Of a DNA stretch of 64,000 nt, positions 27,101 to 35,488 are shown in pieces (within the stretch, counting starts at the first letter, position 1; each line of letters begins with the position of its first letter). Made by a program: the position numbers and the translations under genes. The DNA is from Paenibacillus_AR sp051594765 (GTDB lineage: Bacteria; Bacillota; Bacilli; Paenibacillales; NBRC-103111): assembly GCF_051594765.1 (NCBI RefSeq), contig NZ_JBPPGJ010000004.1, positions 248,001 to 312,000 on the forward strand, given 5' to 3'. Below the pieces are notes generated by a model. That model did no database searches and had not been told where the DNA came from. It saw nothing but the letters and a program-made list of their open reading frames with translations.

Positions 27101-28684
27101 GTGGAAGTAGTTCCGCCGGATCACCGAGCCTCTCTCCTGCGGCGCAGCCCCCAGGTTCATATAGATGGCTCCCAGATCCGAGAAGGTTTTGCAGACGTCA
27201 TAGATGTTGTTGTATTCCACCAGGTGGTCGTTGCCGAAGATCAGAATACCCGGGTGGGGAGCGTCATGGATCTCGCTATGGGTGACCCGGTTGCCGGCTC
27301 CGGTCAGGATGACACTGGGGTTGTAAGCCTTGTGGTAGTAGGCAAAATCATGAATGTGGCTGTTCTCCACCGCATTGTTGCCCGGCGAAAGCGTCAGCCT
27401 GTCTCCGCCGTTCAGGATGACCCCCGTGCCTCCGATATGGTGGATGTGGGAGCTGATGACCGCGTGGTTCACGCCCGTCGCCTTGGCGAAGTCATTGTAC
27501 AGCCACCGGCTTGGGGTATTGATCTGCACCCCGCCGTTGGAGAAGTTGCGGATCTCGCAGTTCACCAGGCGCACGCTGTCGCCGCCCATGATGACCACCG
27601 CCGAATCACGGCCGTTCTCCAGGATCAGGTCCTCGAAGGTGATGAACGAAGCATTGACCGCATTGATCATCGGCGTCTTCAGCATGGTGACGGTGATCTC
27701 AGGGTTCTCGGCTGCTGCAAAGGCCGCCGTCGGCATGAAATAGAGCACGCCCTTCGTCCGGTCGATGTAATACTCTCCGGGCATGTCGAGCTCTTCCAAC
27801 AGGTTCTGGGCAAAGTGGAAGTCGGGGTACCAGTTCTTGAAGAGGCCGCTCATTTCCCCGTATGCCAGAGTGATGGACTTGTTGATCGTATCGATGGCGG
27901 CGATCTTGTTGTACGACCATTCCCAGCTATAGCCGAAAATACCGTCCAGCCAGATGTCTTCCGCCTGGGTCCACAGATCCGGCCGCTCGTAGGTGTAGGT
28001 GAAGGTGCCGCCCCGGGTCTGCAGATCCGGGGACTTGCGGTCCGGCCCCTTATCCAGGATGGTTCCCATCTGGACCGTGCCGTTGTTGGGCCAGCGGGCC
28101 AGCGTCATGCCTTGGCCCTCTATGTACAGCTCCATCGGCGGAACCTGGCTCACGTCATTGGCCTTGTAATAGCCGTGGCGGCTCAGCACGCCGTAGTCGG
28201 TGATGCCGTGCGACTTCAGGTCCGCCTGCAGCACCTTGGTCCGCGCCTCGGTGCTGATGATCCGGTTCAGAACCGACGGGTCCGCTACCGGAGTGAACCA
28301 GTTCTTGGCCAGCTCCAGGCCGCCGTCCAGCCTGACGCTCTCGCCGGGAAACGCCCGGTAGTGAATCGGCTTATCCGCCGTGCCCGAATCCTGCTCCTCC
28401 AGCAGGAAGCTGGCCGACCGGTTGTAGGTGCCGCCCCGCAGATAGACGGTAACCCCGCCTTGCGGCAGACCGGCCCCCTGCTTCAGCTGGCGGATCGCAT
28501 CCCTGGCCTTCTCCAGCGTCTGGAAGGGAGCCTCGACGGTTCCCGGATTGGAATCGCTTCCATTATTCGATACCACAAAAACCGCGCCCGGATCCGCCGC
28601 TTCCGCCGCAAAGGCGCCCTGAATCGGCATCACGCCTAACAGCAGGACGATGACCCATAAGACCGCGATCCTTCTTTTCCACAT
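24167..28684 (-). CDS. Large secreted right-handed beta-helix polysaccharide-degrading protein
   Basis: The 1,505-residue protein has a signal peptide (1-27) and a beta-helix region (about 30-720) opening VVSNNGSDSNPGTVEAPFQT, as in pectate-lyase-like and GH120-like secreted enzymes. Then come a BIG2 Ig-like domain (about 736-820), a LamG-like domain (about 820-985), a second BIG2 plus LamG-like pair (about 995-1250), an OmpL47-type repeat (about 1255-1345), another Ig-like domain and a helical C-terminus. There is no S-layer or sortase anchor. It is the last gene after the importer at 28742-32185, so its products are probably imported there. Lyase versus glycosidase cannot be settled by eye. 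Confidence 0.8.
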   Translation of the reverse strand: MWKRRIAVLWVIVLLLGVMPIQGAFAAEAADPGAVFVVSNNGSDSNPGTVEAPFQTLEKARDAIRQLKQGAGLPQGGVTVYLRGGTYNRSASFLLEEQDSGTADKPIHYRAFPGESVRLDGGLELAKNWFTPVADPSVLNRIISTEARTKVLQADLKSHGITDYGVLSRHGYYKANDVSQVPPMELYIEGQGMTLARWPNNGTVQMGTILDKGPDRKSPDLQTRGGTFTYTYERPDLWTQAEDIWLDGIFGYSWEWSYNKIAAIDTINKSITLAYGEMSGLFKNWYPDFHFAQNLLEELDMPGEYYIDRTKGVLYFMPTAAFAAAENPEITVTMLKTPMINAVNASFITFEDLILENGRDSAVVIMGGDSVRLVNCEIRNFSNGGVQINTPSRWLYNDFAKATGVNHAVISSHIHHIGGTGVILNGGDRLTLSPGNNAVENSHIHDFAYYHKAYNPSVILTGAGNRVTHSEIHDAPHPGILIFGNDHLVEYNNIYDVCKTFSDLGAIYMNLGAAPQERGSVIRRNYFHNIGEGKAGVQGVYPDNFTMGLTIEENIFYRMGNSAILNNGGAHIRTKNNLFIDAKVPYEFADLYLGDGPDQQINKNYMGPWHDLFQKYNNFEGMPHLVKYPELAHFFEENRYYPDTNTLQGNVVYNPTKSRSGTNANGAVDKLNLVQYSGNWVTDRDPGFVNLAGGDLNLKADAEVFQKIPGFPAILFSEMGTQGKVGPYLTPDVIPVQSVKLYDHQITMGVGKTVPLYKAVLPWNATNPKLVFTSSDPNVVRVDADGKLKAINMGHAIVTMASAENPQLKDEVQVTVEVGDGIIDYTTFENGRNSWPSDANRSIIQMDDGSNMYKLLKGATALNENDFYNYELNFKLKTPPVIADAATFYVFDRLNPSGNGGRIGYRKYADGTSEWILYNAAWGTVKQNKLVAPDLLPDTTYKMKIIVKGPEISVYADGKLKLKATDPTFNASGKVGFYAGGFSYLLFDDVKFTVPTTDVAGLLLEETSANMVIGEQLPLHVSFDPSDAANRTVTWQSSRPEIASVDANGVVTALAQGVADITVTSAANPSATASARIDVSDVMHFTNFDSGANGWPVDPNRSIVTVNGNKMYRIVKGASSLHPKLFTDYDLSFKLKTPAASPDLGTFYIYDRQVSGVSGKIGYKKLADGTSQWLLYNGTWGVLKTVNLPYEDLLPNTEYQIRVMVDGANIRVFVNGQLRLEGSDPKHNLSGTVGFYVGGFSEFWFDDVKFALLDRTAPVTAAAVSPEQPDGTGGWYVHPVTVALTPQDGGTGVTESVYSLDGGTSWLPYSGPVTFGQDGSHSMLYRSIDLAGNREAPKTMSLKLDRSAPNLSVSESVYGAHANTETLTFSWTATDEGSGLDPARTIAMLDGRTVQQEEAVALYTLPLGSHTFTVTVADQAGNSKSSAVTFSTSADLNSLKALIPIFRGLSWIDNHGMANSLLKKLEHGQTAAFIHEVEAQSGKHIRAEAAGYLLRDARAILAQGS

Positions 28685-28712
28685 ATAACTATCCCTCCAT
28701 TTATAATGTATA

Positions 28713-28740
28713 TCCGAAAGGGACCGTACGGTCCCCCGGA
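28713..28740 (-). terminator. Stem-loop between the importer and the beta-helix gene
   Basis: The perfect palindrome GGGACCGTACGGTCCC (28720-28735) is flanked by TCCG/CGGA arms. TTT follows inside the outer arm. It may reduce read-through or protect the upstream mRNA end. Confidence 0.55.
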
Positions 28741-28741
28741 C

Positions 28742-29611
28742 TCATCCTTTTACAGATCCGATCATCGTTCCTTTCTCGAAGTATTTCAGCAAGAAGGGGT
28801 ACATCACGAGCACCGGGAACGAGCATACGATTACGGCCGCCATCTTCAGGCTCTCCGGTGCGGGCGGGGCCGTCTCCGTTGCCGTTGTGAACGGATCCAG
28901 CTTGTTCTCGATCAGAATCTGCCGCACCACCTGCTGAAGGACGAACTTGGTCTGGTCGGTGACGTACAGCAGATTGTCCATGAACGCGTTGATGTGATGG
29001 ACGAGAGACCAGAGCCCGATGGTGACCAGCGACGGAATGGACAACGGCAGGATGATGCGGAACAGAATCCGCAGATCCCGGGCTCCGTCGATCTTAGCCG
29101 CCTCCACCAGCGCATCCGGAATGGACCGGAAGAAGGAGATCATGACCAGCACCTGGAAGGCATTGGCCGCCGTCGGAAGAACATACACCCAACGGGAATT
29201 CAGGAGATGCAGCTCCTTCATCAGGAGATAGTTCGGAACGATTCCGCCGTCGAAGATCATGGTGAACAGCAGCAGCAGCACCAGCACGCGCTTCATGGGA
29301 AAATCATTGCGCGACAGCGGATATGCGGCACAGACGGTGACAAGCAGCGTCAGACTCGTGCCGACCGCCATCCGGAACAGCGTGTTCGCATACCCCGTCC
29401 ATATGGTGGGGTAATCCAGCAGCTCCCGATATGCGCTCCACTGCACGTCCCTCGGGATGAAGTGGAAGCCGCTTCGCAGAGCTTCGCCGCGTCCGCTGAA
29501 GGAGACGGACACCACATGGATGAACGGATACACCACGACCAGCGCAAGTGCGGTCAACACCAGATAGATGATGCCGGGAGCGATATTGTCCTGCCATCTT
29601 TTGGACTTCAT
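28742..29611 (-). CDS. Sugar ABC permease, LplC/YtcP type
   Basis: The 289-residue protein has about six membrane spans. It contains the EAA-loop segment EAAKIDGARDLRILFRIILP and the closing YPFLLKYFEKGTMIGSVKG of LplC/YtcP permeases. GGAGG precedes the ATG. It starts 19 nt after its LplB-type partner and is followed by a stem-loop before the beta-helix gene. The ATPase is not encoded here. Confidence 0.9.
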   Translation of the reverse strand: MKSKRWQDNIAPGIIYLVLTALALVVVYPFIHVVSVSFSGRGEALRSGFHFIPRDVQWSAYRELLDYPTIWTGYANTLFRMAVGTSLTLLVTVCAAYPLSRNDFPMKRVLVLLLLFTMIFDGGIVPNYLLMKELHLLNSRWVYVLPTAANAFQVLVMISFFRSIPDALVEAAKIDGARDLRILFRIILPLSIPSLVTIGLWSLVHHINAFMDNLLYVTDQTKFVLQQVVRQILIENKLDPFTTATETAPPAPESLKMAAVIVCSFPVLVMYPFLLKYFEKGTMIGSVKG

Positions 29612-29630
29612 GCGTCGATTCCTCCTGCCT

Positions 29631-30530
29631 TTACCATAATCCGTTCTCCCCCCGGCTCAGCTTCCTGACGGTCAGATTGGCGCCAAGAATGAGCAGGAGC
29701 CCCACCAGTGATTTGAACAATCCGATGGCTGCCGTATAGCTGTACTGGAACTGCTGCAGGCCGACCCGGTAGACGTAGGTGTCGATCACATCGCCGGTGT
29801 CGTAGGTGACCGGATTAAGCAGGTTGATGATCTGCTCGAAGTTGGCGCTAAGGAAGCCGCCCAGCGTCAGGATGAACATAATCGATACCGTCGGCAGGAT
29901 CGAGGGGATATTGATGTTGATGATCCGCTGCCAACGGTTGGCACCGTCGATGATGGCCGATTCGTGCATCTCCGGGTTGATCCCCGCCAAAGCTGCGAAG
30001 TAGATGATGGAGCTCCAACCCAAGTCCTTCAGGATGGCGGACCCCACCACGATAGGCCGGAAATACTCCTTCTTGCCCATGAAGAAGATGGGCTCCATTC
30101 CGAACCACTTCATGATGTCAGCCACGAAGCCTGAGGTTGGAGACAGGAAGTAGATGACCAGACCGGACATGATGACCCAGGATACGAAGTGGGGCAGGTA
30201 CATGGTAGTCTGGATGAACCTCTGGAACCCCTTGGACTTCACCTCGTTCAGGAGAAGCGCCAGGATGATCGGTGCCGGAAAGGCGCAGAGCAGCAGGTAC
30301 AGATTTAAGAGCAGAGTATTCTTTAGAAGACGATAAAAATCGGAATTTGAGAACAATTCTTGAAAATGTTGGAATCCCACCCACGGACTTCCCCATATTC
30401 CGTCCACAACCCGGAACTCTTTGAAGGCGATGATGACGCCGTATAGAGGGCCGTATTTGAACACGAAGAAGAACGCAAACGAAAAGAGAAACAGCGCCAA
30501 CAGTTCGCCGTGTTTTCGTATGGTTTTCAT
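29631..30530 (-). CDS. Sugar ABC permease, LplB/YteP type
   Basis: The 299-residue protein has about six membrane spans. It shows KYGPLYGVIIAFKEF near the start, LPHFVSWVI and the EAA-type loop HESAIIDGANRWQRIININIP, where His replaces the usual first Glu. The ribosome site (GGGAAG) is weak. It lies 86 nt after the binding-protein gene, and that gap contains a GC-rich stem-loop. It should form the channel with the product of 28742-29611. Confidence 0.9.
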   Translation of the reverse strand: MKTIRKHGELLALFLFSFAFFFVFKYGPLYGVIIAFKEFRVVDGIWGSPWVGFQHFQELFSNSDFYRLLKNTLLLNLYLLLCAFPAPIILALLLNEVKSKGFQRFIQTTMYLPHFVSWVIMSGLVIYFLSPTSGFVADIMKWFGMEPIFFMGKKEYFRPIVVGSAILKDLGWSSIIYFAALAGINPEMHESAIIDGANRWQRIININIPSILPTVSIMFILTLGGFLSANFEQIINLLNPVTYDTGDVIDTYVYRVGLQQFQYSYTAAIGLFKSLVGLLLILGANLTVRKLSRGENGLW

Positions 30531-30562
30531 GTCGCACTTCCCTACCGAGATTCGGTCCGGCT

Positions 30563-30582
30563 CCGGGGCGCGAGGGCCCCGG
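30563..30582 (-). terminator. GC-rich stem-loop between binding-protein and permease genes
   Basis: CCGGGGC (30563-30569) pairs with GCCCCGG (30576-30582) around a 6-nt loop. No T run follows. It matches the position of stem-loops after other binding-protein genes in this window. Confidence 0.6.
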
Positions 30583-30616
30583 TTACCTATAGACCGTCTG
30601 ATTTATGGGCCTGCCT

Positions 30617-32185
30617 TTACTTCTTGAACTGCTTCTGATACATGTCATTGGCTTCCTTGGTCAGCTGGTCGCCGCCCTTGGCCTTCCATTCCGATACGTA
30701 TTTATCCCAATCGGTGAGCGGAATCTCCCCGCTGATCATCTGGGCGAAGTACTTTTGCATAAGCGAGGTCAGGTCCTTCTTGTACTTGCCGTCGGACGGA
30801 AGAGCCGCGAACAAGAGTGCGTCGGTCTGGCGGGGAGAGGAGCTCAGCGCCTTGATCGCGTCGTTCAGCTTCGGATTGGAATACTTCTCGCGGTAAGCGC
30901 GGGTCGTGATGTTGCCCAGGTTGAAGAGACGGACGCCGACTTGATCGCGCTGCTCCACCTTCTCGAAGCCGGTCAGAAACTTGGTCGCACCGGAGGTGGC
31001 TCCGCTTTGGGTGAAGTCCCAATGGGTTCCCTTCACACCGAGGCTGGTCATATTGATGGTTTCTTCATCCGAGCTCTCGGCACGGACGATCTCCAGCAGC
31101 TTCGCCAGCTTCTGCGGCTGATCCTTCACCTTGCTGCCGAACACGATGTAGTTGCTCTTGACGCCCCAGTCCCAGGAGCCGTCGCCGCCGGGTCCCTTCG
31201 GATTTTTGGCCAGGGCAACCTGGGCGTTCGGGTTCAGAGACTTGACCTCCTTGATGGTGGCCCCTTCCTCTACCGCGGCTCGGCCGATCTGCTCCTCGAT
31301 GACGCCGACCCGGTTGTTGTAGAACTTCTTCCGGTACGAATCCTGCGTATCGGTGATGAACTCCGGATCCACGACCCCGTCGGCGTACCATTGACGAAGC
31401 TTGGCCACGGCTTCCTTGGTCTCCGGCATGATGGAGCCGTTGACGATCTGCCCGTTCTTCTCATGCCACATGGTGGGCTCCACGCCGAAGGCGCCAAAGA
31501 TCGAATAGAAGCCCGAGGACCAGGTGGAGGTGGCGGTGCCGGTCAAGCCGTACGAATCCTTCTTGCCGTTCCCGTCCGGGTCCTTCTGAGCGAAGGCATA
31601 GACCGCCTTCTCGAATTCCTCCAGCGTCTCCGGAACCTTGGTGATGCCGACCTTATCCAGCCAATCCTTGCGCCAGAGCATCGCCAGATCGTAAGGCTTC
31701 AGGTCGATGAACATGGGGATGGCCCACAGCTTACTATCGAAGGTGACCGTCTGGAACAGAGCGGCGTTCTTCTCCATATCCTTGGAATACTCCGGCAATT
31801 TTTCCTTCAGCATATTGGGATCGAGGCTCATGAGCACGCCTTGGTTCTGATAGGCCGATACGTTGGAGGGATCCCCCAGCATGAAGATATCCGGAATCTC
31901 GCCGGAGGCAATGCTGGCATCGGATACCTTGACCGGCTTGATCTTGACGTTAAATTTCTTCTCCAGCCACTTCTGAACTTCGGTGTCGGCTACGACGCCC
32001 GTGGCTTGGAAGTGAACCCCCCAGGAGATTTCAATCGGTTTGGCATTGGCGGTCGGTGCAGCGCTTCCGTTAGGGCTTGCACTTGCTCCCGAGTCTTTCC
32101 CGTCGGAGCCGCAGCCGGCCAACAGGCTGGCCGCTACGCTTGCCGTCAGGACGGCACTGCTTATTGTCTTGATTCTTTTCTGCAA
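30617..32185 (-). CDS. Solute-binding lipoprotein (family 1, LplA-like)
   Basis: The 522-residue protein starts at a TTG (32185), 5 nt after GGGGGAGA. It has a lipoprotein signal ending in LLAGC (Cys25) and a Ser/Ala/Gly linker. The family 1 fold includes LWRKDWLDKVGITKVPETLEE and FAQKDPDGNGKKDSYGLTG, a calcium-type acidic loop common in LplA relatives. It leads the operon binding protein-LplB-LplC-beta-helix enzyme, and a cre site at 32247-32260 precedes it. Ligands are probably oligosaccharides released by the beta-helix enzyme. Confidence 0.9.
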   Translation of the reverse strand: MQKRIKTISSAVLTASVAASLLAGCGSDGKDSGASASPNGSAAPTANAKPIEISWGVHFQATGVVADTEVQKWLEKKFNVKIKPVKVSDASIASGEIPDIFMLGDPSNVSAYQNQGVLMSLDPNMLKEKLPEYSKDMEKNAALFQTVTFDSKLWAIPMFIDLKPYDLAMLWRKDWLDKVGITKVPETLEEFEKAVYAFAQKDPDGNGKKDSYGLTGTATSTWSSGFYSIFGAFGVEPTMWHEKNGQIVNGSIMPETKEAVAKLRQWYADGVVDPEFITDTQDSYRKKFYNNRVGVIEEQIGRAAVEEGATIKEVKSLNPNAQVALAKNPKGPGGDGSWDWGVKSNYIVFGSKVKDQPQKLAKLLEIVRAESSDEETINMTSLGVKGTHWDFTQSGATSGATKFLTGFEKVEQRDQVGVRLFNLGNITTRAYREKYSNPKLNDAIKALSSSPRQTDALLFAALPSDGKYKKDLTSLMQKYFAQMISGEIPLTDWDKYVSEWKAKGGDQLTKEANDMYQKQFKK

Positions 32186-32246
32186 AAGAATCTCCCCCTG
32201 CTATTCGATTTGATGGTCCGCCTCCTGGTATCTCCCGGCCGGGTGG

Positions 32247-32260
32247 TGGCAGCGGTTACA
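32247..32260 (-). promoter_or_regulatory. cre site upstream of the importer operon
   Basis: The minus strand reads TGTAACCGCTGCCA, matching the CcpA consensus TGWAANCGNTNWCA at 13 of 14 positions. It lies 62 nt before the TTG start, and differs by one base from the site at 32453. Confidence 0.7.
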
Positions 32261-32410
32261 TCCTTAACGATAGACCCCTCCGGTCTTGGATACAATCCTT
32301 TCTTTCGATTTCGGATTATGTTTTTGGCCACGGAGCCCCTTGGAAACGCTTTATGTTATTCCGTTTTTCCTATGTTTTTCGGGCTGCCGACTGTTCGGTG
32401 AACGCTTCTG

Positions 32411-32419
32411 TGGTATAAT
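32411..32419 (+). promoter_or_regulatory. Extended -10 promoter of the Cache-AraC sensor gene
   Basis: TGGTATAAT is a perfect extended -10 (TGN-TATAAT). The best upstream -35, CTGTTC at 32391-32396 with 17-nt spacing, is poor, as is usual for extended -10 promoters. Confidence 0.65.
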
Positions 32420-32452
32420 CACCGTGTCAGCGAGTCCTGATGAAGGCGGATA

Positions 32453-32466
32453 TGTAAACGCTGCCA
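32453..32466 (+). promoter_or_regulatory. cre site upstream of the Cache-AraC sensor gene
   Basis: TGTAAACGCTGCCA matches the cre consensus at 13 of 14 positions and lies about 25 nt downstream of the expected transcription start, a position where CcpA usually represses. A weaker match, TGGAAACGCTTTAT, is at 32341-32354. Confidence 0.72.
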
Positions 32467-32491
32467 TATAGTAAGAAGAGGGGGGATTACC

Positions 32492-34831
32492 GTGCTGGGA
32501 ACCGGGACGATCAAGAACCGCTCCATGTTCGTCAAGCTGCTCCTGTCCATGACCGCCATCGCCGTAATCACCGTCGTCCTCATCGCCACGGTCACGTACA
32601 CCATCTCGGCGGACAATAGTGTCCGGAATGCCATCAGCTACAATGAATCCATCCTGACCCAGCAGCAGGAGCTGATCCACAAGGAGCTGGCTTCCATTAA
32701 GAATGCGGCCAACGGCATGATGGGCACCCAATCCTATCTGTACCACACGATCGGGGGCAAGCTGTCCGTCAGCTCTCTCATCGATCTGACCAGCTTCGTC
32801 GAGGAACAGAAGAAGATCAGTCCCTATATTGATTCCATCTATATGTATTATGCTCCGCTGGAGCTGATCCTAACGTCGAGACCCGAGGTGAAGACCTCTC
32901 CGGTGTCCACATTTGCCGACCCGTCCTGGCTGGACATCTGGAAGCAGGAGACGGCCTCCCGCACAATATGGGTTACCGGACGGCCCAACGGCTTCGCACC
33001 GGATCATCCCGCAACGGGACTGCTCCAGAAGATGCCGCTGATCGGGCAGGTGGAGGGCGCCATCGTCATCAACCTGAAGCTGGATCTGCTGTTCTCCGAC
33101 TATCTGAGCCATTATCATAACAAAAAAGGCGTCACCCTGGTCCTGGGGCCGAACCGGGAGCTGCTGTACACGGAGGCGGCCGCAGGCGAATCCCTGATGG
33201 AGCAGCTGGACATGAACCGGCTGTCCGCCGGAAGCGGCTCCTACATTGATGACGACCGCATTATTACCTATACGACCTCGGAGCTGACCGGATGGAAGTA
33301 CGTGGACATTACCGAACGCTCCGTCCTCCTCCACGGTATGGACCGGATCAAGATCATCGTGCTGGCCGTTGCGGTGACCTATATCACCGCCGCATTCGCC
33401 ATTTCCTTCTACCTGTCCCGCCGGCTGTACCGGCCGCTTGCCAGCGTCATCGCCTTCATCGGGGGATCGGAGGAGGGGCAGCGCAGCGGCGATTCGGACG
33501 GAACCCGTAGAAGCGATGAAGCCGGATTCATCCGGCAATCCTTCGAGCAGCTGGCTCATAACCGTGAGACACTCTTGAAGGAGAAGCGGCAGGTGGAGGA
33601 GCTCTTGACCGATAACCGAACCGCCATCAAGGAGAAGTATCTGAACGATCTCCTTCAGGGCGGACCCAACGGCTCGTCCGGCGGCAACGACCACGCGGCG
33701 GAGCTCCTGGGCCTCCGTCTGGATCTGTCCCGATATGCCGTGTTGACGCTGGAGCTGGAGGAGCCTTATCCGGTGAACAGACCGGACGGGACCTTCCATT
33801 TCCATCTGTTCCATTACGGGCTGATGGAAGAGCTCGGGGCCGGACTCGACGGCGAGATCTTCGCCAAGGATGACAAGCGGACGGTTATCCTCCTGTCCGT
33901 TCCGCCTGAAGCGGACGAAGCCTTCCCACAGGAGCAGGCCAAGCAGCTGAAGGAGCGCGTCCTGAGCCGGTACGGCATGTCCGTGACCATCGCGGTCAGC
34001 CGGATCTATTCGGGCGAGGCCTCGGTCCGCTCCGCCTATGAGGATACGCTGGAAGCCTTGAATCTGAAGATCTACATCGGCAAGGGCGAGATCCTGCCCT
34101 ACTCCATCTTAAGCTCCTGGAGGACCGAGGAAGAAGCCTATTATTACCCGTATGCCCTCGAAACGAAGCTGCTGCAGGCCCTTCTGCAGACAGATCCGGA
34201 GGAGTGTGCCGCCGTCATCCGGCAGGTGACACGGACCGTCATCGACAAGAAGCTGGGCAAGGCGAATATCCAGCAGCTGTATTTTCAACTGAGCGGGGAA
34301 ATCGTGAAGACACTGGTGCAGACCGGCGGGGACATGTCCGCCGTCTTCGGCGACCGTCCAACCTATGCGGACGCGCTGGCCCAGGCGGAGACCCTCCAGG
34401 ACATGGAGACCTGTCTGCTCGATATGAGCAGCAGAATCATCGCCTACCACCGGGAGAAGCGCTCCAAGATGACGGACGTGACTCTGCAGCTGGCTGTCGA
34501 GTATATGGATGCGAACTTCAACAACAACATCTCGGTGGATACGGTGGCCGAATACGTCCAGCGCAGCACCTCCTATTTGAGCCGCATCTTCAAGGATTCT
34601 ACGGGAATGACCATCAACGACTATCTGATCCAGCTCCGCATCAAGCGGGCGATGGAGCTCCTGAAGCAGCCCCACTTCACGATGGAGGAGATCTGCAGGG
34701 ACATCGGTTATGCCAACGTCAGCTACTTCAACAAGATCTTCAAATCCCGCACCGGGCTGACACCCGGACAATACCGCCAGCAGCACGCGGCGGAGCAGCT
34801 TCTGGCTCAAGGCAAGGACCGGTCGGAATAG
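32492..34831 (+). CDS. Membrane-bound Cache-domain AraC-family sensor/regulator
   Basis: The 779-residue protein begins at GTG 32492 after GAGGGGGG. A membrane segment (about 12-36) precedes an extracellular Cache-like region to about 290 and a second membrane segment (about 291-312, IIVLAVAVTYITAAFAISFY). A HAMP-like linker and central regulatory region follow. The AraC double helix-turn-helix is at about 665-765, ending FKSRTGLTPGQYRQQ. It is divergent from the binding protein-permease-beta-helix operon and is the probable activator of it, sensing an extracellular sugar or a loaded binding protein. A strong hairpin terminator follows. Confidence 0.88.
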   Translation: MLGTGTIKNRSMFVKLLLSMTAIAVITVVLIATVTYTISADNSVRNAISYNESILTQQQELIHKELASIKNAANGMMGTQSYLYHTIGGKLSVSSLIDLTSFVEEQKKISPYIDSIYMYYAPLELILTSRPEVKTSPVSTFADPSWLDIWKQETASRTIWVTGRPNGFAPDHPATGLLQKMPLIGQVEGAIVINLKLDLLFSDYLSHYHNKKGVTLVLGPNRELLYTEAAAGESLMEQLDMNRLSAGSGSYIDDDRIITYTTSELTGWKYVDITERSVLLHGMDRIKIIVLAVAVTYITAAFAISFYLSRRLYRPLASVIAFIGGSEEGQRSGDSDGTRRSDEAGFIRQSFEQLAHNRETLLKEKRQVEELLTDNRTAIKEKYLNDLLQGGPNGSSGGNDHAAELLGLRLDLSRYAVLTLELEEPYPVNRPDGTFHFHLFHYGLMEELGAGLDGEIFAKDDKRTVILLSVPPEADEAFPQEQAKQLKERVLSRYGMSVTIAVSRIYSGEASVRSAYEDTLEALNLKIYIGKGEILPYSILSSWRTEEEAYYYPYALETKLLQALLQTDPEECAAVIRQVTRTVIDKKLGKANIQQLYFQLSGEIVKTLVQTGGDMSAVFGDRPTYADALAQAETLQDMETCLLDMSSRIIAYHREKRSKMTDVTLQLAVEYMDANFNNNISVDTVAEYVQRSTSYLSRIFKDSTGMTINDYLIQLRIKRAMELLKQPHFTMEEICRDIGYANVSYFNKIFKSRTGLTPGQYRQQHAAEQLLAQGKDRSE

Positions 34832-34835
34832 AATA

Positions 34836-34861
34836 GGCTGCCGCGATGATCCGCGGCAGCC
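34836..34861. terminator. Bidirectional terminator between convergent genes
   Basis: GGCTGCCGCG and CGCGGCAGCC form a perfect 10-bp stem with a 6-nt loop, between the sensor gene and the convergent GNAT gene. Confidence 0.78.
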
Positions 34862-34867
34862 TGTTCA

Positions 34868-35449
34868 TTAATAATCCAACCCACGAACCTTGGCAAATAT
34901 CATGGTATCCGTCAATTGTGTCATCGTGGAATTCCATTGATTGAACCGGAGTGTTCCTTCGTGCTGATAACCAAGCTTCTGCGCAACCTTTATACTCTTA
35001 TCATTATGGGGATCGACATGAATTTCAATGCGGTTGGCATGTAATGTCTGAATGGCCCATTGTTCCAAGCCGGCAGCGGCTTCGGTTGCAAGTCCCATCC
35101 CGGCATATTTGCTTCTTAACCAATATCCGATTTCGAATTTACGTACATTCCAATCTATTCGATGAAGCCCCCCGCAAAATGCAAGCTCCCCCGTATCCTT
35201 CATGTAGCCGTGAAAACGCAAGTCCGATCTTTCTTTGAAGCGGATATGGCTCTGGCGAATAATGGCCTCCGTATCTTCCGGAGATTGCTCCCTATTCGCC
35301 CATATCAACCACGGCTTAAGTTCATTCAGGCTTTCCATCATCGCCTGATTCACTTCTTTCCCGTCTCCCGCCAGGGGTAAACGCAAGACTAACCGGTTCG
35401 TTTCAAATTGCTCCTCAAAATCCAGCATGACAGGCGAATTGAAGTTCAT
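34868..35449 (-). CDS. GNAT acetyltransferase, RimJ/RimL-like
   Basis: The 193-residue protein fits the RimJ/RimL ribosomal-protein acetyltransferase type: TNRLVLRLP near the start, FEIGYWLRSKYAGMGLATEA as the acetyl-CoA-binding region, and a C-terminal NDKSIKVAQKLGYQHEG. ATG 35449 has AAGGAG at 7 nt, better than an upstream in-frame codon at 35476. The substrate could be a protein N-terminus or a small amine. It lies between sugar genes on the same strand as the GH43 gene but without an obvious functional link. Confidence 0.85.
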   Translation of the reverse strand: MNFNSPVMLDFEEQFETNRLVLRLPLAGDGKEVNQAMMESLNELKPWLIWANREQSPEDTEAIIRQSHIRFKERSDLRFHGYMKDTGELAFCGGLHRIDWNVRKFEIGYWLRSKYAGMGLATEAAAGLEQWAIQTLHANRIEIHVDPHNDKSIKVAQKLGYQHEGTLRFNQWNSTMTQLTDTMIFAKVRGLDY

Positions 35450-35488
35450 GGTTAGTCTCCTTTTTTTCGAAATCATATTATTACATCT

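Noticed and set aside
26300..28639. 779-codon open frame on the plus strand opposite the beta-helix gene
   Set aside because: It is a mirror of a high-GC gene with strong third-position bias. The product is repetitive in Val, Arg, Asp and Gly, has no ribosome site and resembles no protein.
24167..28684. Confident assignment as GH120 xylosidase or a named pectate lyase family
   Set aside because: The opening motif and beta-helix fold occur in several families, and catalytic residues cannot be placed without alignment.
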